DNA of 64,000 nt from Gloeopeniophorella convolvens (GCA_022496205.1 WTXD01000012.1:62001-126000), one strand, 5' to 3'. Positions 35,054 through 46,720 are shown, counted from the stretch's first letter. A program made the numbers and translations. The notes: a model not told the origin generated them from the sequence alone.

Positions 35054-36645
35054 CTAATAGGTGTGCCCAGAGCGGCGGTGCGCGCGGTGCGCCGCGGCAG
35101 GGGCCGTCAAGTCGCGCGGGGTGCGGCGCTTGCTCCTCTTCTTGCTCTTGGGCTTGCACGTCTTGCTGGAGCCCGCGCCGGAGCTGGGCTTGGGCGCGAG
35201 CACCGCGCCGCTCGATGCGGGCGGCGGGCTGGCGAAGCTCGAGCTCGGGGTTACGCTCGCCGGAGATGGCACTTCGGAACTGGGTGCCGCGACGGGGGCG
35301 GACGACGGCGGGGCGGGCGCGGGTGGGGCAGGGGAGGAAGACGGTGGAGCGGGCGAGGAAGATGGCGGGGCGGGCGCGGACGAGAAAGACGGCGGCGCAG
35401 GCGCGGGCGAGGAGGACGGCGAGGCGGGCGCGGGCGAGGAAGACGACGGAGCGGGCGCGGGCGCGGAGGACGGCGGAGCGGGCGCGGGCGCAGAGGATGG
35501 TGGCGCAGGGGCAGGGACCGACGATGGCACGGCAGGAGCAGAGGCAGGGGGAGAAGGAGCTGCAGCGGACTGCGTGGACGCAGGAAGCGCGGGCTTACTG
35601 CTGGCAGGGGACTGGGAGGCAGCCGGGGCGGACGCGGGGGCGCCGCCGCTGCCACCTGGGCAGAACGTGATGAGGAGGCCCACCTGTAGCGCGGGTTAGT
35701 ATATGCGCATTCGTCCGGCAGTGTGCGGCGTGAGCGTACGTTGTCGGTCTGGCAGGCGACCTGGGTCTGCCAGTCGTCCGGGTTGTGGAACGCGCCGGCG
35801 CAGTCGGGCGTGGAGCCTGCGCATCATCCCACTCAGCAGCTGCAGCGACAGCAAGCACGTACATAGACTTACAGGAATTTCCCTGGCCATTGCAGCCGTC
35901 GACGTACCTGCAAACCCGCCATCATCAGATCCACACGCGTGCGACACATGCGCGGGGAAAACTTACTCAAAGGCGACGGGGACGTTCAACGCGTGCCTGG
36001 GTTACGATGAGTTCAAAGGATGGTATCATCAGCGCGTGCCATCGTTGGGATCACGTCGAGACGGCGCGACGTACGGATCGATCAGCGAGATGTCCGTGCT
36101 GGAGCCACACCCCTCGCAGCCAGGGGCGGGGTTGTTCAGGTTGAACTCGAGCAGCGAACAATTCTCGCCGTTCAGCCCGCAGTTGCCTGCACGGCGCCAC
36201 GCGACAGTCAGCTCAACCATGGCAGATACAGTGCACGCGGGAGAGGCGCACCAGTCTGCAGGTACCTGGGCAAGGTCGGAGGCGCGGTCAGCGCGAGGTG
36301 CACGGGCGCACAGATAAGGATGCAAGGACCACGCACGCAATACCCGCCTGGGATCCGGTAGTCCAGGGCTCGCCGTTCGAGACGATCTGGCCGCCAATCA
36401 CGATCTGGGGCTACGCGCGCGAAACGATAGAGTATCAGCTCCACTGCTCCAGCGCGTATCGCGCGGCTGCGACGCTCACCGTTCCCTTGCCACATCTGGG
36501 CGCACCGGTCAGCACAAGGCTCTGCAGAGAATCAACAAGACGGGTCTGCGCACTGGTTGTCGAAGCTGATCGTGTGCGACTCGGCGCGCACGGCTGCAGC
36601 CGCGGTGAGCGCGGCCAAGGCGAGTGTAAAGAAGGTAGAGGCCAT
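35054..36645 (-). CDS. Secreted glycopeptide-family protein with Pro/Ala/Ser-rich tail
   Basis: Nine exons (complement 35054-35683, 35740-35816, 35873-35907, 35967-35996, 36075-36186, 36252-36265, 36337-36410, 36480-36495, 36554-36645) join to 359 residues with every junction in frame. A signal peptide (MASTFFTLALAALTAAAAVRA) precedes a Cys-rich domain of about 150 residues: SHTISFDNQCGKGTPQIVIG, AYLQTGNCGLNGENCSLLEF, CGSSTDISLIDPHALNVPVA, EYVDGCNGQGNSC, VACQTDNVGLLITFCPGG. This is the small secreted glycopeptide family found across Agaricomycetes, of unknown biochemical role, perhaps at the cell wall. Four exons are 14, 16, 30 and 35 nt. The last exon adds a tail of about 130 residues of PAP/SSS repeats and a basic end (KPKSKKRSKRRTPRD). 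The tail is unusual; many family members stop soon after the domain. Confidence 0.88.
35280..35565. repeat. GC-rich minisatellite inside the glycopeptide tail
   Basis: Imperfect repeats of about 15-30 bp (GGGCGCGGGCGAGGAAGACG and variants) encode the PAPAPPSS-type repeats of the secreted protein's tail. All three frames stay open on both strands here, which produces several long shadow frames. Confidence 0.7.
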
Positions 36646-38511
36646 GGGGGCAACGAAAGTGGGGCTGTGGAGCGCGAACGGAAACACGGAAGCGGGAGAT
36701 AAGGAGGAGCGCAACGACGTGCGGAGGGGAGGAGGTGAAAGAGAAAGAAAGGGGGAGGAGGTAGGTAACAAGGGGCAGTCCCGGACGGGCGTGATTTATA
36801 CAGCTGCACGCGTGCGGCGCGCAAAAGCTATTTCGAAGATTGGGCGTGCGGAAATAGATCGTTGCTTGCATCACCACTCCTGTCCCGTGGGAGCGACCCG
36901 GCACAAGCACTCTGCAGCTTCCTCGTCAGCGCCAGCCTGCCCTCCGTCACTGCAGCGGGCTTAGAGCGTCCCCTGCACGACCTTCCGGCACGCTGTCGAA
37001 GTCCCCGTTGCTGGCAACGCCAGCCTGCGCGCGCCCACTGCGGGCAGTAGACGGCGTGCGCGCGCTGCACCGTGCACGTTCCTGCGTGCCTGTCATACGG
37101 AGGCTTCATGATGATGTGATCAGCAACCAGGGACTCCCATCCTTGTTTCCGAGCCTGCAGAACGCTTCTGCCTGGACGCGTTGGTTGCCGTGGCCGGGCC
37201 CTCAGCTGCCAGCATAGCGACCGCTCGTCCGCGGTGCTGTTCGGAACATGGGGCGTCCGCGTCAGAGCCGAAAGGTCAGCCTCATCGCGCAGGCCATCCG
37301 AAGAGAAGGAGGCGCAGAGGTCAGGGCATAGCAGGCGGCGCTCGCCTTGACATGATCACGCGTCAACGTTCACTGTGTTCAAGAACAGGCTGTCACCCAC
37401 ATCAGAATAAACCTGTAATGGTAGTACACCTTCCTTGAAAAGCGCGATCTACCCTCGTGCACACGCTATCGATGACCATGCCGCAACGCGTCTGACTCCG
37501 ACGCAACAACCGGCAGGCTGCACCATTCGGCCGCAGCCGGAGGCACCAGGAGCACCTCAAAAACTGGAGCTGACTGAGCTAAGCTGGTCGTCCTCGGGAA
37601 GCGGCTAATGAGACCTCGACGTACCCCAAAGATCGACCCAAAGCCAAACGCACGAGTCCCGATGCTCAGAGTCACGCTGAGCCTGTAGAAAATTCACCAC
37701 TGTCAGTGTCTCCAGTCGACGCCTGGCGGCCGGGGTCAGGGAAGATGTTGGCCAAATGTTGGCAGCCTCACGATAGGCGCTGATCAAGATCTCGGACTCG
37801 GAAACCGGGGCTTAATTATAGAGCAGGCACCGGCGCAGGGGTCACTGCGAAGGACACTCAAAGCACGAGGTAGTACAGAAGCACACCGCCAGGAAGAAGA
37901 ATCTGCAGTCGGCACCGGGCCCGTCCCCAGGGTGTCAGTCGAGGTCGTCGCGCACGTTTGAATATTGACTCTCCTGCAGCGCTAGCGAGTCGAGGAGCTC
38001 ACATATATGTCGCCTGCCACGGGGGTCGCTACTCGAACGCGTGCACGATCCGTGGCTGAATCGTCCCGAGAGGCACAAGGGACGCGGCGCGACGAGGGCA
38101 AACCCGAAGACCAAACATGCGGCGGACGCAGAGCAAACGGAGAAAGAGTCAGTCGTCATGCAGATACGTTGCAACTTTGCAAGCGAGCCCCACGTGCGCG
38201 AGCGAACCCAGACCCCAAGATCTTCACGCACCCTACAGTCTCTCAAATAACACTCAAGGAGTCATCACGTCTGTATAAACCACTATAGCACTGATACACA
38301 TATACAAGTACAGCATAAACCTTTAACCTACTGCTTCTCCCATTACTTACTTTCTCCAGTCTCGCGCGTTCGCCACACCGGCGACGCGACGCGACCATGA
38401 TAGAACCCATGATGTACCAGCGAGCCACCCAGAATAGACATATACGAGGCACCGCCGACGCCCACAAGCGCCCCCAGTCCCAAAAGCACCACCCAAAGCG
38501 GCGTAGACCAC
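36646..38511. other. Intergenic region of 1.9 kb, no gene recognised
   Basis: The left part is the promoter of the glycopeptide gene, with a CT-rich coding-strand leader. A short minus-strand frame at about 38340-38500 (LWVVLLGLGALVGVGGASYM) looks like a membrane segment but has no start or partner exon that I can support. Confidence 0.4.
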
Positions 38512-41500
38512 TCAATCCTGCTGCATCTGTATCCGCTCAGACAGCGGCGCGCCACCGCGCCGCGAGCCCGCACCACCGACATCTCCACTCATGCGCGACA
38601 GCAGCGCGGGCGTCGCAGCCGCCGCGCCGCCGCGTGTGGAGGCCGCAGCTGCCGCGCCACCGCGCGTGGACGTAGAAGCGGCCGCCGCGCCGCGTCCGCC
38701 CCGCCCGCGCGTCCCGCCTCGCCCCGTACTGCCACCAGCCGCCCCGCGCCCGCGCGTTTGCTGCCCGCGCTCCACCGCCTGCATGTCGATGCGGTCGAGC
38801 AGACCGAGCTCCGGCGCGGCGGGTACGGGCGCGGGTGCTTGTAGCGGCAGTGCGTGTTCTGCCGCGGCCAGGGGAGGGGGGAATGCAGAAGGAAAGGTGC
38901 GCGGCGCGGGTGGGGGCGATGGTGCGCGCTGCGGGGGCGCGCGGGTCGGGGGCGGCGTTGCCGCGCGGGGAGGAGGGCGTGCCTGCGGCACGGCGGGTGG
39001 CGACGAGGCCCACTGGAGCGCTGGCGCCTGGCGCGGCGATGATGCGCGGGCTGGCGGCGGCCTAGAGTCCTCCGCCGCACGGCGCGTCCCTGCGGCGTCT
39101 TGAGCCCGATCGGAGTAGCTCGCACGGACGGACGTAGTCGTGCGCGTGCGTGCGTCATCAATGCGGTCGTCGCGTGTGGAGTATGCGCTGTACGTGGGGC
39201 GATACGTATCGGTCTCGAGACGGCGCGCCTCCTGGCGCACTGCTGGGGTTGCCGGCGGCGATTCTCGCGAGTATCGCCGTGCTGAGAGCCTGCGCCACGC
39301 CTCCGGGCTGCCCCCCTCCCTGTCCCGATGCCTGTCGCGGTCGCGCTCACGAGCGAGGAAGCTGGAGCGTCGCCTAGTAGAGAAGTCGACATCGTAGTCC
39401 CTGTCCCTGAAGCGCTGGCGGCGAATGCGCTCTTCCATCTCATAGTCGTCGTAGCGCAGACGTGGCCGGTCCCTTGGAGAATCGTACCTCCGCTGCCACT
39501 CGGGGGTTATCGAGCGTTTGCGCTTGTGCGGGTACTCAGGCAACGGCGACCGTGATCGCGATCGGGTGGCGAAGGCGAAACGGAATACGGGGACCTTGGT
39601 GGCTTGTACGACTCGGGCGAGCTCATGTTCCAGTCTCTAGCAATCGAACGTGGCAGGGATGCGCGGTTACTTTGCGGCGAATTCTGCTGACTGGATGGGT
39701 GGATGGGCGTGCGCACGGGCGGGCGTCCGCGGGGTTCGTGGGAGGTGGAGGTGTACCGTGAGCTACTTTGATCATATGATGAGGGGGCAAGGTCGCGACG
39801 GTACTGGCCGTCAATGCGAGTGGCGTTGGTCGAGCTGCCGCGCGGCCTAGAGTTAGACGAAGCTGAGGGCCGAACACTTCTGGTCCGGCCTGGACTGGAA
39901 CTTCTGGGCGGCGGCTCATGGCGCCGGTTGCCAATGCCAATGGCTTCAGGGGAGGGCTTAAGAGGTAGGGGGTGGATGGGGGATAGAGGGACCTCTTCTG
40001 CGATGGGCTCGCGCTTGACCTCGGACATGGGGTAGTCCGTTTGCAGAGGCTCAAGCTGTGATCGTTGGAAAGCGTCCGCCGGCCCAAGAGGGCTGAGAGC
40101 ACCCTGGAAGTGAGCCTGTTGGTGCTGCGCCTGCAGTTCCGACGCGAGAATAGTCGAGCTTAGAGGAGAGTCTGTGTTGACCGCGCGTCCGGCCTCGGTC
40201 TGCGCAGGTACAAACCCGGTGGGCGGAAGCTTGGCTTTGGAAGTAGTGCTGACCGCAGCCGGTTTCGGGGTGCTGGGTGCATTCTCATTCCGACTCGACG
40301 AAGAGCGGGATATTGGGGCAGCGGTCGGCTGGGAGGGAGGGGCAGGGGTGGGGGTTTTAGCGACGCTGTTTTGCTCGACGGCGCCAGGAGAGATGCTGTG
40401 GGAAACACTAGAACTATGGGATCTAGACGCGGCCTTCTTCTCGCGCTCAGCTTGGATGGACTGCGCTTGCCGCTCGGTCGCACGGCGCTTCGTGGCTAAG
40501 ACTTGAGCGCGCTGCTCGGCGTAGATTTTCTGCCTTTCTGCCTCGGCGGCGGCTTCTACTTCTGCCTTCTTAGTAGCCTCCTGTTCTTCTTGGGCGCGCC
40601 TCGCTGCTTCCTCCTTCGCTTTGCGTTCTTCGAGCTTGCGACGCTCGAGCTGCTGTTGCAACTCCTTCAATCTTGCTTCTTCCTTGGCGGCCAACTCAAC
40701 ACGAGCCTGCTCCGCGAGCTCAGCTTGTATTTGCTCGATGACGGGCTCTTCGCGCGCGCGCAGATTGGAAAGCCAGTCGAAAAGCTTCTTTTCAAAGCGT
40801 GTCATCTGCTCAGAGCGTTCCGTAGAGCGCGATACATGGCCCTTCATGGTCTGGACATTAGCGCACAAGGCATCTGCGGACGCAATCATGCGATCGGCAA
40901 AGTCTCGCGTCTTGTTGCCCTCCTCGATCAGATGTTCGGCCTGGGCACGTGCTTCCTCTGCTAGGGTTTTGAGCGCTTGAATCTGATCGTGAACGGCATC
41001 CGTGGATTGCACTGCGTCTGCAGAGAACGTGGAAAGCTCGCCGGTGCGATGTTCATATATCTCACGATGCTTGGCGATGCGATCCTCGCGCATAGAGGCC
41101 ATCTTTAGGAAATGTTCCACGGGTCGGCGCCCGGCCTCAGGCTCGGAGGAAGTGGTGCTGCGGGTAGTTAGGGAAGGTGTCGAAGATTGGCCGTTGACGG
41201 GAGAAACAGCGCCAATGAGCCCATCCGCGACATCTGTCGCGTCCACGGGGACACCCCCAGGATCGCCTGTCCGGACGTGCTGCGCTACCCGGGAAGGCCG
41301 AGGTGGGTCAATTTCCATCGGGACATGCTGAGATTGCGCGAGGGACGGGGAAAGGGGATTGTCGACTTCGGATGGCGCTTGAGGATACTGGAGATCCGGT
41401 ATAGCAGACATGCGAGCGTGGTCAATGGGAGGGAACAGGGCATCGGGTGGGGAGGCAGCAGCCGAAGGGACAGCAGACGGAGCGGTAGAAGGAATGGTAG

Positions 41501-41858
41501 AGGGAACAGCACGAGGGGCAGCAGCGGAGGGAGGAGTAGAAGGGGCAGCTATAGCAGGAACATAGGATTGGGATTGGTGGGCGACGTGTGCCTTGATAAC
41601 TTTGCTTGTTTCGGTCTGCGGAGCGCTCGATGCCACCGTGGACTGAGATAACGGGGGGCGGGAGCGGGCCTGGGACGGCGGAGGCGGCGACGGCTGGTCC
41701 TGGGCAGGCAGTGGCTCCGGCGAGGGCTGGCGGAAAGCCATGCGGGGAGTGTCGCTCATCCGGTCCAAAAGCGACGGGCTCTGTCCGATAGTGGACCACG
41801 TGAAGCCGCTGAGGGTGGGAGCCGGCGCAGCGGCGGCGATAAGTTTGCGCGATGGCAT
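38512..41858 (-). CDS. Large Ser/Pro-rich protein with long coiled coil and SLLDRM motifs
   Basis: Two long minus-strand frames (41858 down to about 39550, and about 39550 to 38512) read as one protein of about 1,100 residues. The N-terminus from MPSRKLIAAAAPAPTLSGFT runs into SPSLLDRMSD; related motifs recur at the C-terminus (GLLDRIDM, ALLSRMSG, PLSERIQ). Between them lie a disordered Pro/Ser region, a strong coiled coil (residues about 290-500, rich in Glu, Ala, Arg, Lys), then SR/RD-rich sequence (ITPEWQRRYDSPRDRPRL) and RGG-like repeats (GRGGTRGRGGRG). RS and RGG elements suggest RNA binding; this is inference. The junction between the two frames near 39510-39600 is unresolved: a 47-nt intron from a gtttcg donor would join SPYS to YPHKRKRS, but the donor is weak. 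An ATG at 41921 is an alternative start. I do not recognise the family. Confidence 0.75.
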
Positions 41859-42394
41859 GGATTTATAATCGAGAAGCTGAGAGTGCGGGAGGACTTGTGA
41901 AGACCCGTGGGAGCGAATCAAAGGGATCTAAGAGGCGGAACACAAGAGGATGCGCAATCTCAGCCTTGTCAGGGTGATTGGACAGATGAAAAGTGAGCCG
42001 AACCAAAGAAATTGTTGGTGACGATATGCCTTGAAGAGAGACGAGATACAGCTAAGTAGAGAGGGAATCGTGAGTAGCTAAAATCTGGGGGTGAGGAGAC
42101 GAGCTGGGTGGGGGAGATGATGATGGTCGGGGAGAAAGGGGGGAAAGGCGAGGTGGGTAACAAAGGGGCATTATAACCTCGACGCAAGAGCGCAAGTGCG
42201 GCGGCGGCGGACAGAGCCGGGGAATGCCGTTGGCGGAATAGCCGATAAGGTTGGAGATGGAGCGCCGGGCCCATTTCCATCCTGGGCAGACTCTGACCTC
42301 ACCGCTGCAAACCCTCGAGTAGCTTATCTCGAGGCGCACAGAAGGCGCAGGAAGACAACTACGTAGAACTACGTAGCCACTGGTCCCGTACGCG
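41859..42394. promoter_or_regulatory. Divergent promoter region
   Basis: 536 bp between the start of the coiled-coil gene (-) and palC (+). The sequence is CT-rich on the minus strand. No box could be assigned with confidence. Confidence 0.4.
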
Positions 42395-43815
42395 ATGGCC
42401 GGCATCTATCCATTCGACCTCCCCACAACAGGCGCGATCGCCTTTGCAGACTACTTTGCGGACGGGACAGAGTCCTACGCCGCTCAGATCGCCGATGCCA
42501 CTCAGGCCCGCGCAAACCTCCGCGCCGCCCTCAAGGAGAGCCGCCACACCGACGGCGACAAGGACTACCTCAGGCTCGTCAAGGCGCGTCCGCCGCCTAC
42601 CCCCGCCCCGCCCTGCTCACCCCCGCGCAGACGATCGAGGAGTACCTCCCGCATCTCTACGCCATCACCGCCGCCGTCGCCAGCGGCGCCCTCGTGCAGA
42701 CCAAGGAACCAGGTGAGCCCCCGCCCCCGCCCGCGCAGCCCGCAGCCCGCAGCGCACCTGACGCGCCCAGTCTTCAGCTGGCGCACGACGCTCTCCGCAC
42801 ACCTCTTCCGCGACGCGCCGCGGCTCGACGTGCCCGGGCTCGCGTCCGAGCGCGCCTTTGCGCTGCTCACGCTCGCGAGTGCGCTGTGCCGCCTCGCGCA
42901 CACGCACGTCGCTGCGCTCGGCGCGTACGAGCGCGCGCGCGGCGTCTCGGACGCGCAGCGCCGCGCCAAGGACGAGCAGCTCGGCCACGCCGTCGCGCAG
43001 CTCTGCCGCGCCGCGGGGCTCTTCGAGCACGTTGGCGGCGCCGTGCTGCCGCCCATGCGCACGCGCCCGCCCGAGCTGAGCAAGGAGCTCCCCGCCGCTC
43101 TCGCCAAGTGCGTGCCCCGCCCCCCCCCCCCCCATCTACCCCCCACGCCCGCTCACGCGCCGCCGCACCCTCCCGCAGACTCGCCCTCGCCGCGGCGCAG
43201 GCGCTCGCAATCCGCAAGCTCCAGACCAAGTCCGCCGCAGAGAGCGCGATCGCGCCAGGCCCGCCGCTGCCCGCCTCGCACCCGTCCCCCGCGCTGCTCG
43301 CCAAGCTGCACCTCGACGCCTCCGCGCTGTGCGGCGCCGCGTCCGCGCTGCTCGGCGCGGGCATCGCGGAACCGCTGCGCACGCACGCGCGCACCGGCGC
43401 GGCGCTGCACGCGGCGCTCGCGCACGCGTGGCTCGGCGCGGACGCGGGCGCGCACGACGCGCCCGGCGCGGCGGTCGGGTGGCTCGGGTGGGCCGCGCGC
43501 GAGCTCGGCGCGCTGCGCGAGGGCGGCGGCGAGGCCGTTGCGGCGGAGGCGGAGCGCACGGCGCAGTTCCTGCGGTACTACAAGCGCATGAACGACACGC
43601 TCGCGTTCCAGCCCGTGCCGGCGCAGGCGGAGCTGCAGGCGGCCGTGCCTGCAGGACGCCTGGCGGTCGCGCTTCGGGCGTTCGCGCCGCCTGCGCCTGC
43701 GTTCGGGCCTGGCTCGGTTGCGTATGCGCGCGCGCACGGGGAGGATCCTGCGGGGGCGGCGGACGGCGAGGCGGAGGGACGGCCGTCGTACGCAGGCGCG
43801 GGATCTTATTTCTGA
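42395..43815 (+). CDS. palC: PalC-like BRO1-domain protein of the ambient-pH pathway
   Basis: Four exons (42395-42583, 42631-42712, 42771-43107, 43179-43815) join to 414 residues. The BRO1 domain is recognisable: LPTTGAIAFADYFADGTESY, QARANLRAALKESRHTDGDK, TIEEYLPHLYAI, PVFSWRTTLSAHLF, and AKDEQLGHAVAQLCRAAGLF. Further on come QALAIRKLQTKSAAESAIAP and GPPLPASHPSPALLAKLHLD. PalC in ascomycetes links the plasma-membrane pH sensor to ESCRT-III (Vps32) and so to Rim101/PacC processing; Agaricomycete versions have this length. The first intron (42584-42630) needs either a GC donor (AAG then GCGCGT) or a weak gtcaag donor three codons' space earlier, which would drop VK. The gene is extremely GC-rich, with nearly all third positions G or C. 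Confidence in BRO1 is high, in palC good. Confidence 0.88.
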
Positions 43816-44095
43816 ACTAATGGATTAACTGGGAGGAAGCTTCTGTGCTTTTTGTACTTGTGTATCGTGTACTTATGAAGCCCGACGGGGTGGTACGAGA
43901 TCGCGGCAGATCTCACTGGTACCGAAGCACGCTACGTCATACAAGCAACGACAAGCTTCGGCAGTTCCAAGTATGTATGTACAGACCCGACGCAGATTTC
44001 ACCGCGTCCGGTTTTTTTTCGAGGGAGAGCACATCTATGCACATCGGGTACACATACAGCGTCCAGCGCGCATGGCTACAGCCTGACCGCTCAGC

Positions 44096-45060
44096 CTACG
44101 GCGACTCCGGCGCATCCTCAGGCTCGCCCTTGAGCTCCGCACGCACGCGCAGCCCCGCCTTCTCGAGCAGCTGGCGCAGACGCCCCTCGCGGTGCATCGC
44201 GGCGAGGTCGTCCGCGCCGCCGAGCGAGCGCCCGCGCAGGATCGCGTTCGGGAACGTGCCGCGCCCCGTGAGGCGCGTCAGCACCGCCTTGATAAAGTCG
44301 CCGTCGTCTGCAATAATTCCGCCCGCCGTCCGTCTCCAGCCAGGTAGAGCGACAGGCAAAACGGGCGACGCACCTCGCAGGTCGACCTCGATGATCTTGG
44401 GCGGCGGCACGAGGTCGTAGCGCGCGAGGAGGTCCTTGGCGCGCTTGGAGTATCTGCGCGCCAATGGGTCAGGGTCGGCGGGCGCGCGTGCGCCCGGCAG
44501 GCAGGCACCTACGAGCAGTATGTCTGCGTCGGGTCTGGTCAGCACCCGCGCGGCACGGCACACGCGGCGGCGTCCGGGCGGCGCACCTTGCTAAACACGA
44601 TGAGCGGCGCCTCGGCGTCGAGGTGCCGCACGCGCGCGGGCCAGTCCGGCGCGGGGTCGCCGTCCGCGTACACGGTGAGCGGGAGCGCGCGCGTGGGGTC
44701 GGGCGCGCTGTCCGCGGGCATCTCGGACGCGTGCACGGCGTAGTAGAGCAGCCCGCGGAGCTCGTCGACGCGCGGGCGCATGAGGGCGGCGATGCTCGCG
44801 GGGGAGACGGCGCGGAGGCCGCGGAGGGCGGGGGGGAGGCCGAGGAGCTCGTGGGAGGAGGAGAAGAGGAAGGCGCCGAGGAGGGCGAGGGCGAGGAGCG
44901 GGAGGAGGAGGCGGCGCCGGCGCCGGCGGCGCTGGGCGCGGTCCGAGGGCATCTGGAGGGACGGGGCGGTCGGGGGCGGGGGGGCGATGCGGGCGCGGTC
45001 TTTGGCGGCGGGGGATCTGCCGCGGAGGCGGGCGTTGGGGTTAGCTGTGGCGGAGAGCAT
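44096..45060 (-). CDS. Membrane-anchored monothiol glutaredoxin (Grx6/7-like)
   Basis: Four exons (complement 44096-44307, 44374-44453, 44513-44523, 44587-45060) give 258 residues. The N-terminus is basic (RAQRRRRRRR) followed by one membrane helix (LLLPLLALALLGAFLF), as in type II secretory-pathway glutaredoxins. The thioredoxin fold begins APLIVFSK; an 11-nt exon supplies TYC plus two bases, completing the active site CSYS (TYCSYSKRAKDLLARY). The domain goes on with PPPKIIEVDL, DDGDFIKAVLTRLTGRGTFP and ILRGRSLGGADDLAAMH. CSYS is the motif of yeast Grx6, a Golgi/ER glutaredoxin that binds an iron-sulphur cluster; the role here is inferred. The start could be an internal ATG (MPSDRAQRR). It diverges from the HAD phosphatase gene with 473 bp between starts. 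Confidence 0.93.
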
Positions 45061-45533
45061 GGGGGCGTGTGACGAACGTGCGGCCGGGGCAGGGCTGCTA
45101 TTTATGCAGGCTTGGGACAGGCGGCGTGATGGCGGTGGGACTGATTCCTGTGCTCCAAATCCAATCCTGTAATAAAGTATACTTATTGGCGCCCCCCGAT
45201 CGTGCTGCGTTTGGAGGTAAAAAGGCTAGATGGCGATGGGCATCACCGTCTCCTCCGCAGTCCCCGCGGGACACTTTCAACCGCAGCAGCCGGCCCCTGC
45301 ACTCGCTTGAGAGAAAAAGTTCACCTGGGCTGTGCCGATGCATGTCGTCTTCGCATCTACTGCGGACCCTTCTTCCGTGACAGACGTCAAGTGCCTGCAT
45401 TCGGGGTTCTGCATGTCGCGCAGACCCTCCCAGCGAATTGACGGACGGCGATTTGCGATATCTTTCTAGATCTACCAATGCACATCCATCGTCCACTCAG
45501 ATCTACATAACCCTCCCGCCTCTGACTGCTGCA
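45061..45533. promoter_or_regulatory. Divergent promoter between glutaredoxin and HAD phosphatase
   Basis: 473 bp. It is less GC-rich than the two genes it separates. No regulatory box is assigned. Confidence 0.4.
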
Positions 45534-46576
45534 ATGGCCACCCCGCGCGCCAAAATCGAATATGTCATCTTCGACATGGACGGTGCGTCGTCCAGCGTTC
45601 TGATCTGATCGGGCGCAGCGCCACTCATCACCACCTCTCTTGTATCGCTGCGCCCATTTCAGGCTTAATGATAGACTCGGAGCGTGTCTACACAGACGTG
45701 ACCAGTAACTAGCTCGCTCGCTCGCGGCCAGCACCACCGCGCCTCACGCCGCGCACGCAGATGACATCCTCGCCCCGTACGGCGCCACCATGACCTGGGA
45801 CATCAAAGCCGGGCTCATGGGCAAACGTGCGCCGCCTCCCGCCCCACGCACCCGCACGCGCCCTCTGACCCGCGCACGCCCACAGCCGAGCGCGCCGCCG
45901 CCGCGCACCTCCTCTCCTTCTTCCCCGACATCCCGCTCACCGTCGACGCCTACCTCGCGCAGCGCACCGCACTGCAAGACGCGCGCTGGCCGCACGTGCA
46001 GCTCCTCCCCGGCGCCGCGCGCCTCGCCGCGCACCTCGCCGCGCACCGCGTCCCGCTCGCCATCGCGACCGGCTCGACGCGGCGCAACTACGCGCGCAAG
46101 ACCGCGCACCTCGCGCGCGTGTTTGGGCTGTTCGGCGGCCGCGTCGTGTGTGGGGACGACGCCGGCGCGGGCCGCGGGAAGCCCTTCCCGGACACGTACC
46201 TCGCTGCTGCGCGCGGGCTCGGGCGCGCGGTTGGTCCGAGTGCGGAGGGGGACGGCGAGGGCGTCGGGGTGGCGGAGCGCGCTGAGCGTGGGCGGGGCCT
46301 CGTGTTTGAGGACGCGGTGCCGGGCGTGCAGGCGGGAAAGCGCGCGGGCATGCACGGTGCGTCGCGCGCCTTGTTCTCTGCGTGCTGCGCTGACTCTGCG
46401 TGCGCATAGTGGTGTGGGTGCCCGATGCGAACCTGCTCGGCGTAGAGCACGACCCGACGGCCGCGCAGCCCGACCAAGTCTTGCGCTCGCTTGAGGATTT
46501 CGTGCCCGAAGAGTGGGGGTTGCCGCCGTACGACGCGCCCCGGCTGCGGGTGCATGAGCGTGCACGTTGCGTATAG
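45534..46576 (+). CDS. HAD-superfamily phosphatase (pseudouridine-5'-phosphatase / GS1-like)
   Basis: Five exons (45534-45582, 45663-45704, 45761-45826, 45886-46356, 46410-46576) join to 264 residues. Motif I is VIFDMDGLMIDSE (nucleophile and acid/base Asp), motif II is AIATGSTRRNY, motif III is GKPFPDTYLAAARGL with the Lys, and motif IV is LVFEDAVPGVQAGKRAGM. The cap domain begins after the first Asp pair (NDILAPYGATMTWDIKAGLM). The arrangement matches HDHD1/GS1 and related sugar phosphatases such as yeast glycerol-3-phosphatase relatives; the substrate cannot be settled from sequence. An insert between motifs III and IV (GPSAEGDGEGVGVAERAERG) is longer than usual. Exon 2 is only 42 nt. Very GC-rich, like palC and the glutaredoxin. 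Confidence 0.92.
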
Positions 46577-46720
46577 TGGCGTGCTGCGCTGTTGAGCGGC
46601 TGCGGTGATATCTAGCATTGCTGTGACGAACATGAAAAAAAAAACATCTGCATTCCACAAGACTCATCTACGAGGTGCGAACAAGCGGGCCAGACTACTA
46701 CAAAGCACGGCCGAGAAACG
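46577..46720. other. Flank before the repeat array, with an A-run
   Basis: A run of ten A at about 46635-46644 lies between the phosphatase gene and the first repeat unit. Confidence 0.4.

Noticed and set aside
35041..35699. Several long plus-strand frames over the glycopeptide tail
   Set aside because: They are shadows of a GC-rich repeat that keeps all frames open; the minus-strand frame is joined to a conserved domain by good introns.
42694..43820. Long alternative frames in palC on both strands
   Set aside because: They come from extreme GC content; only the spliced model gives the conserved BRO1 motifs.
45744..46667. 307-codon minus-strand frame over the HAD phosphatase
   Set aside because: Antisense shadow; the plus-strand exons carry all four HAD motifs.
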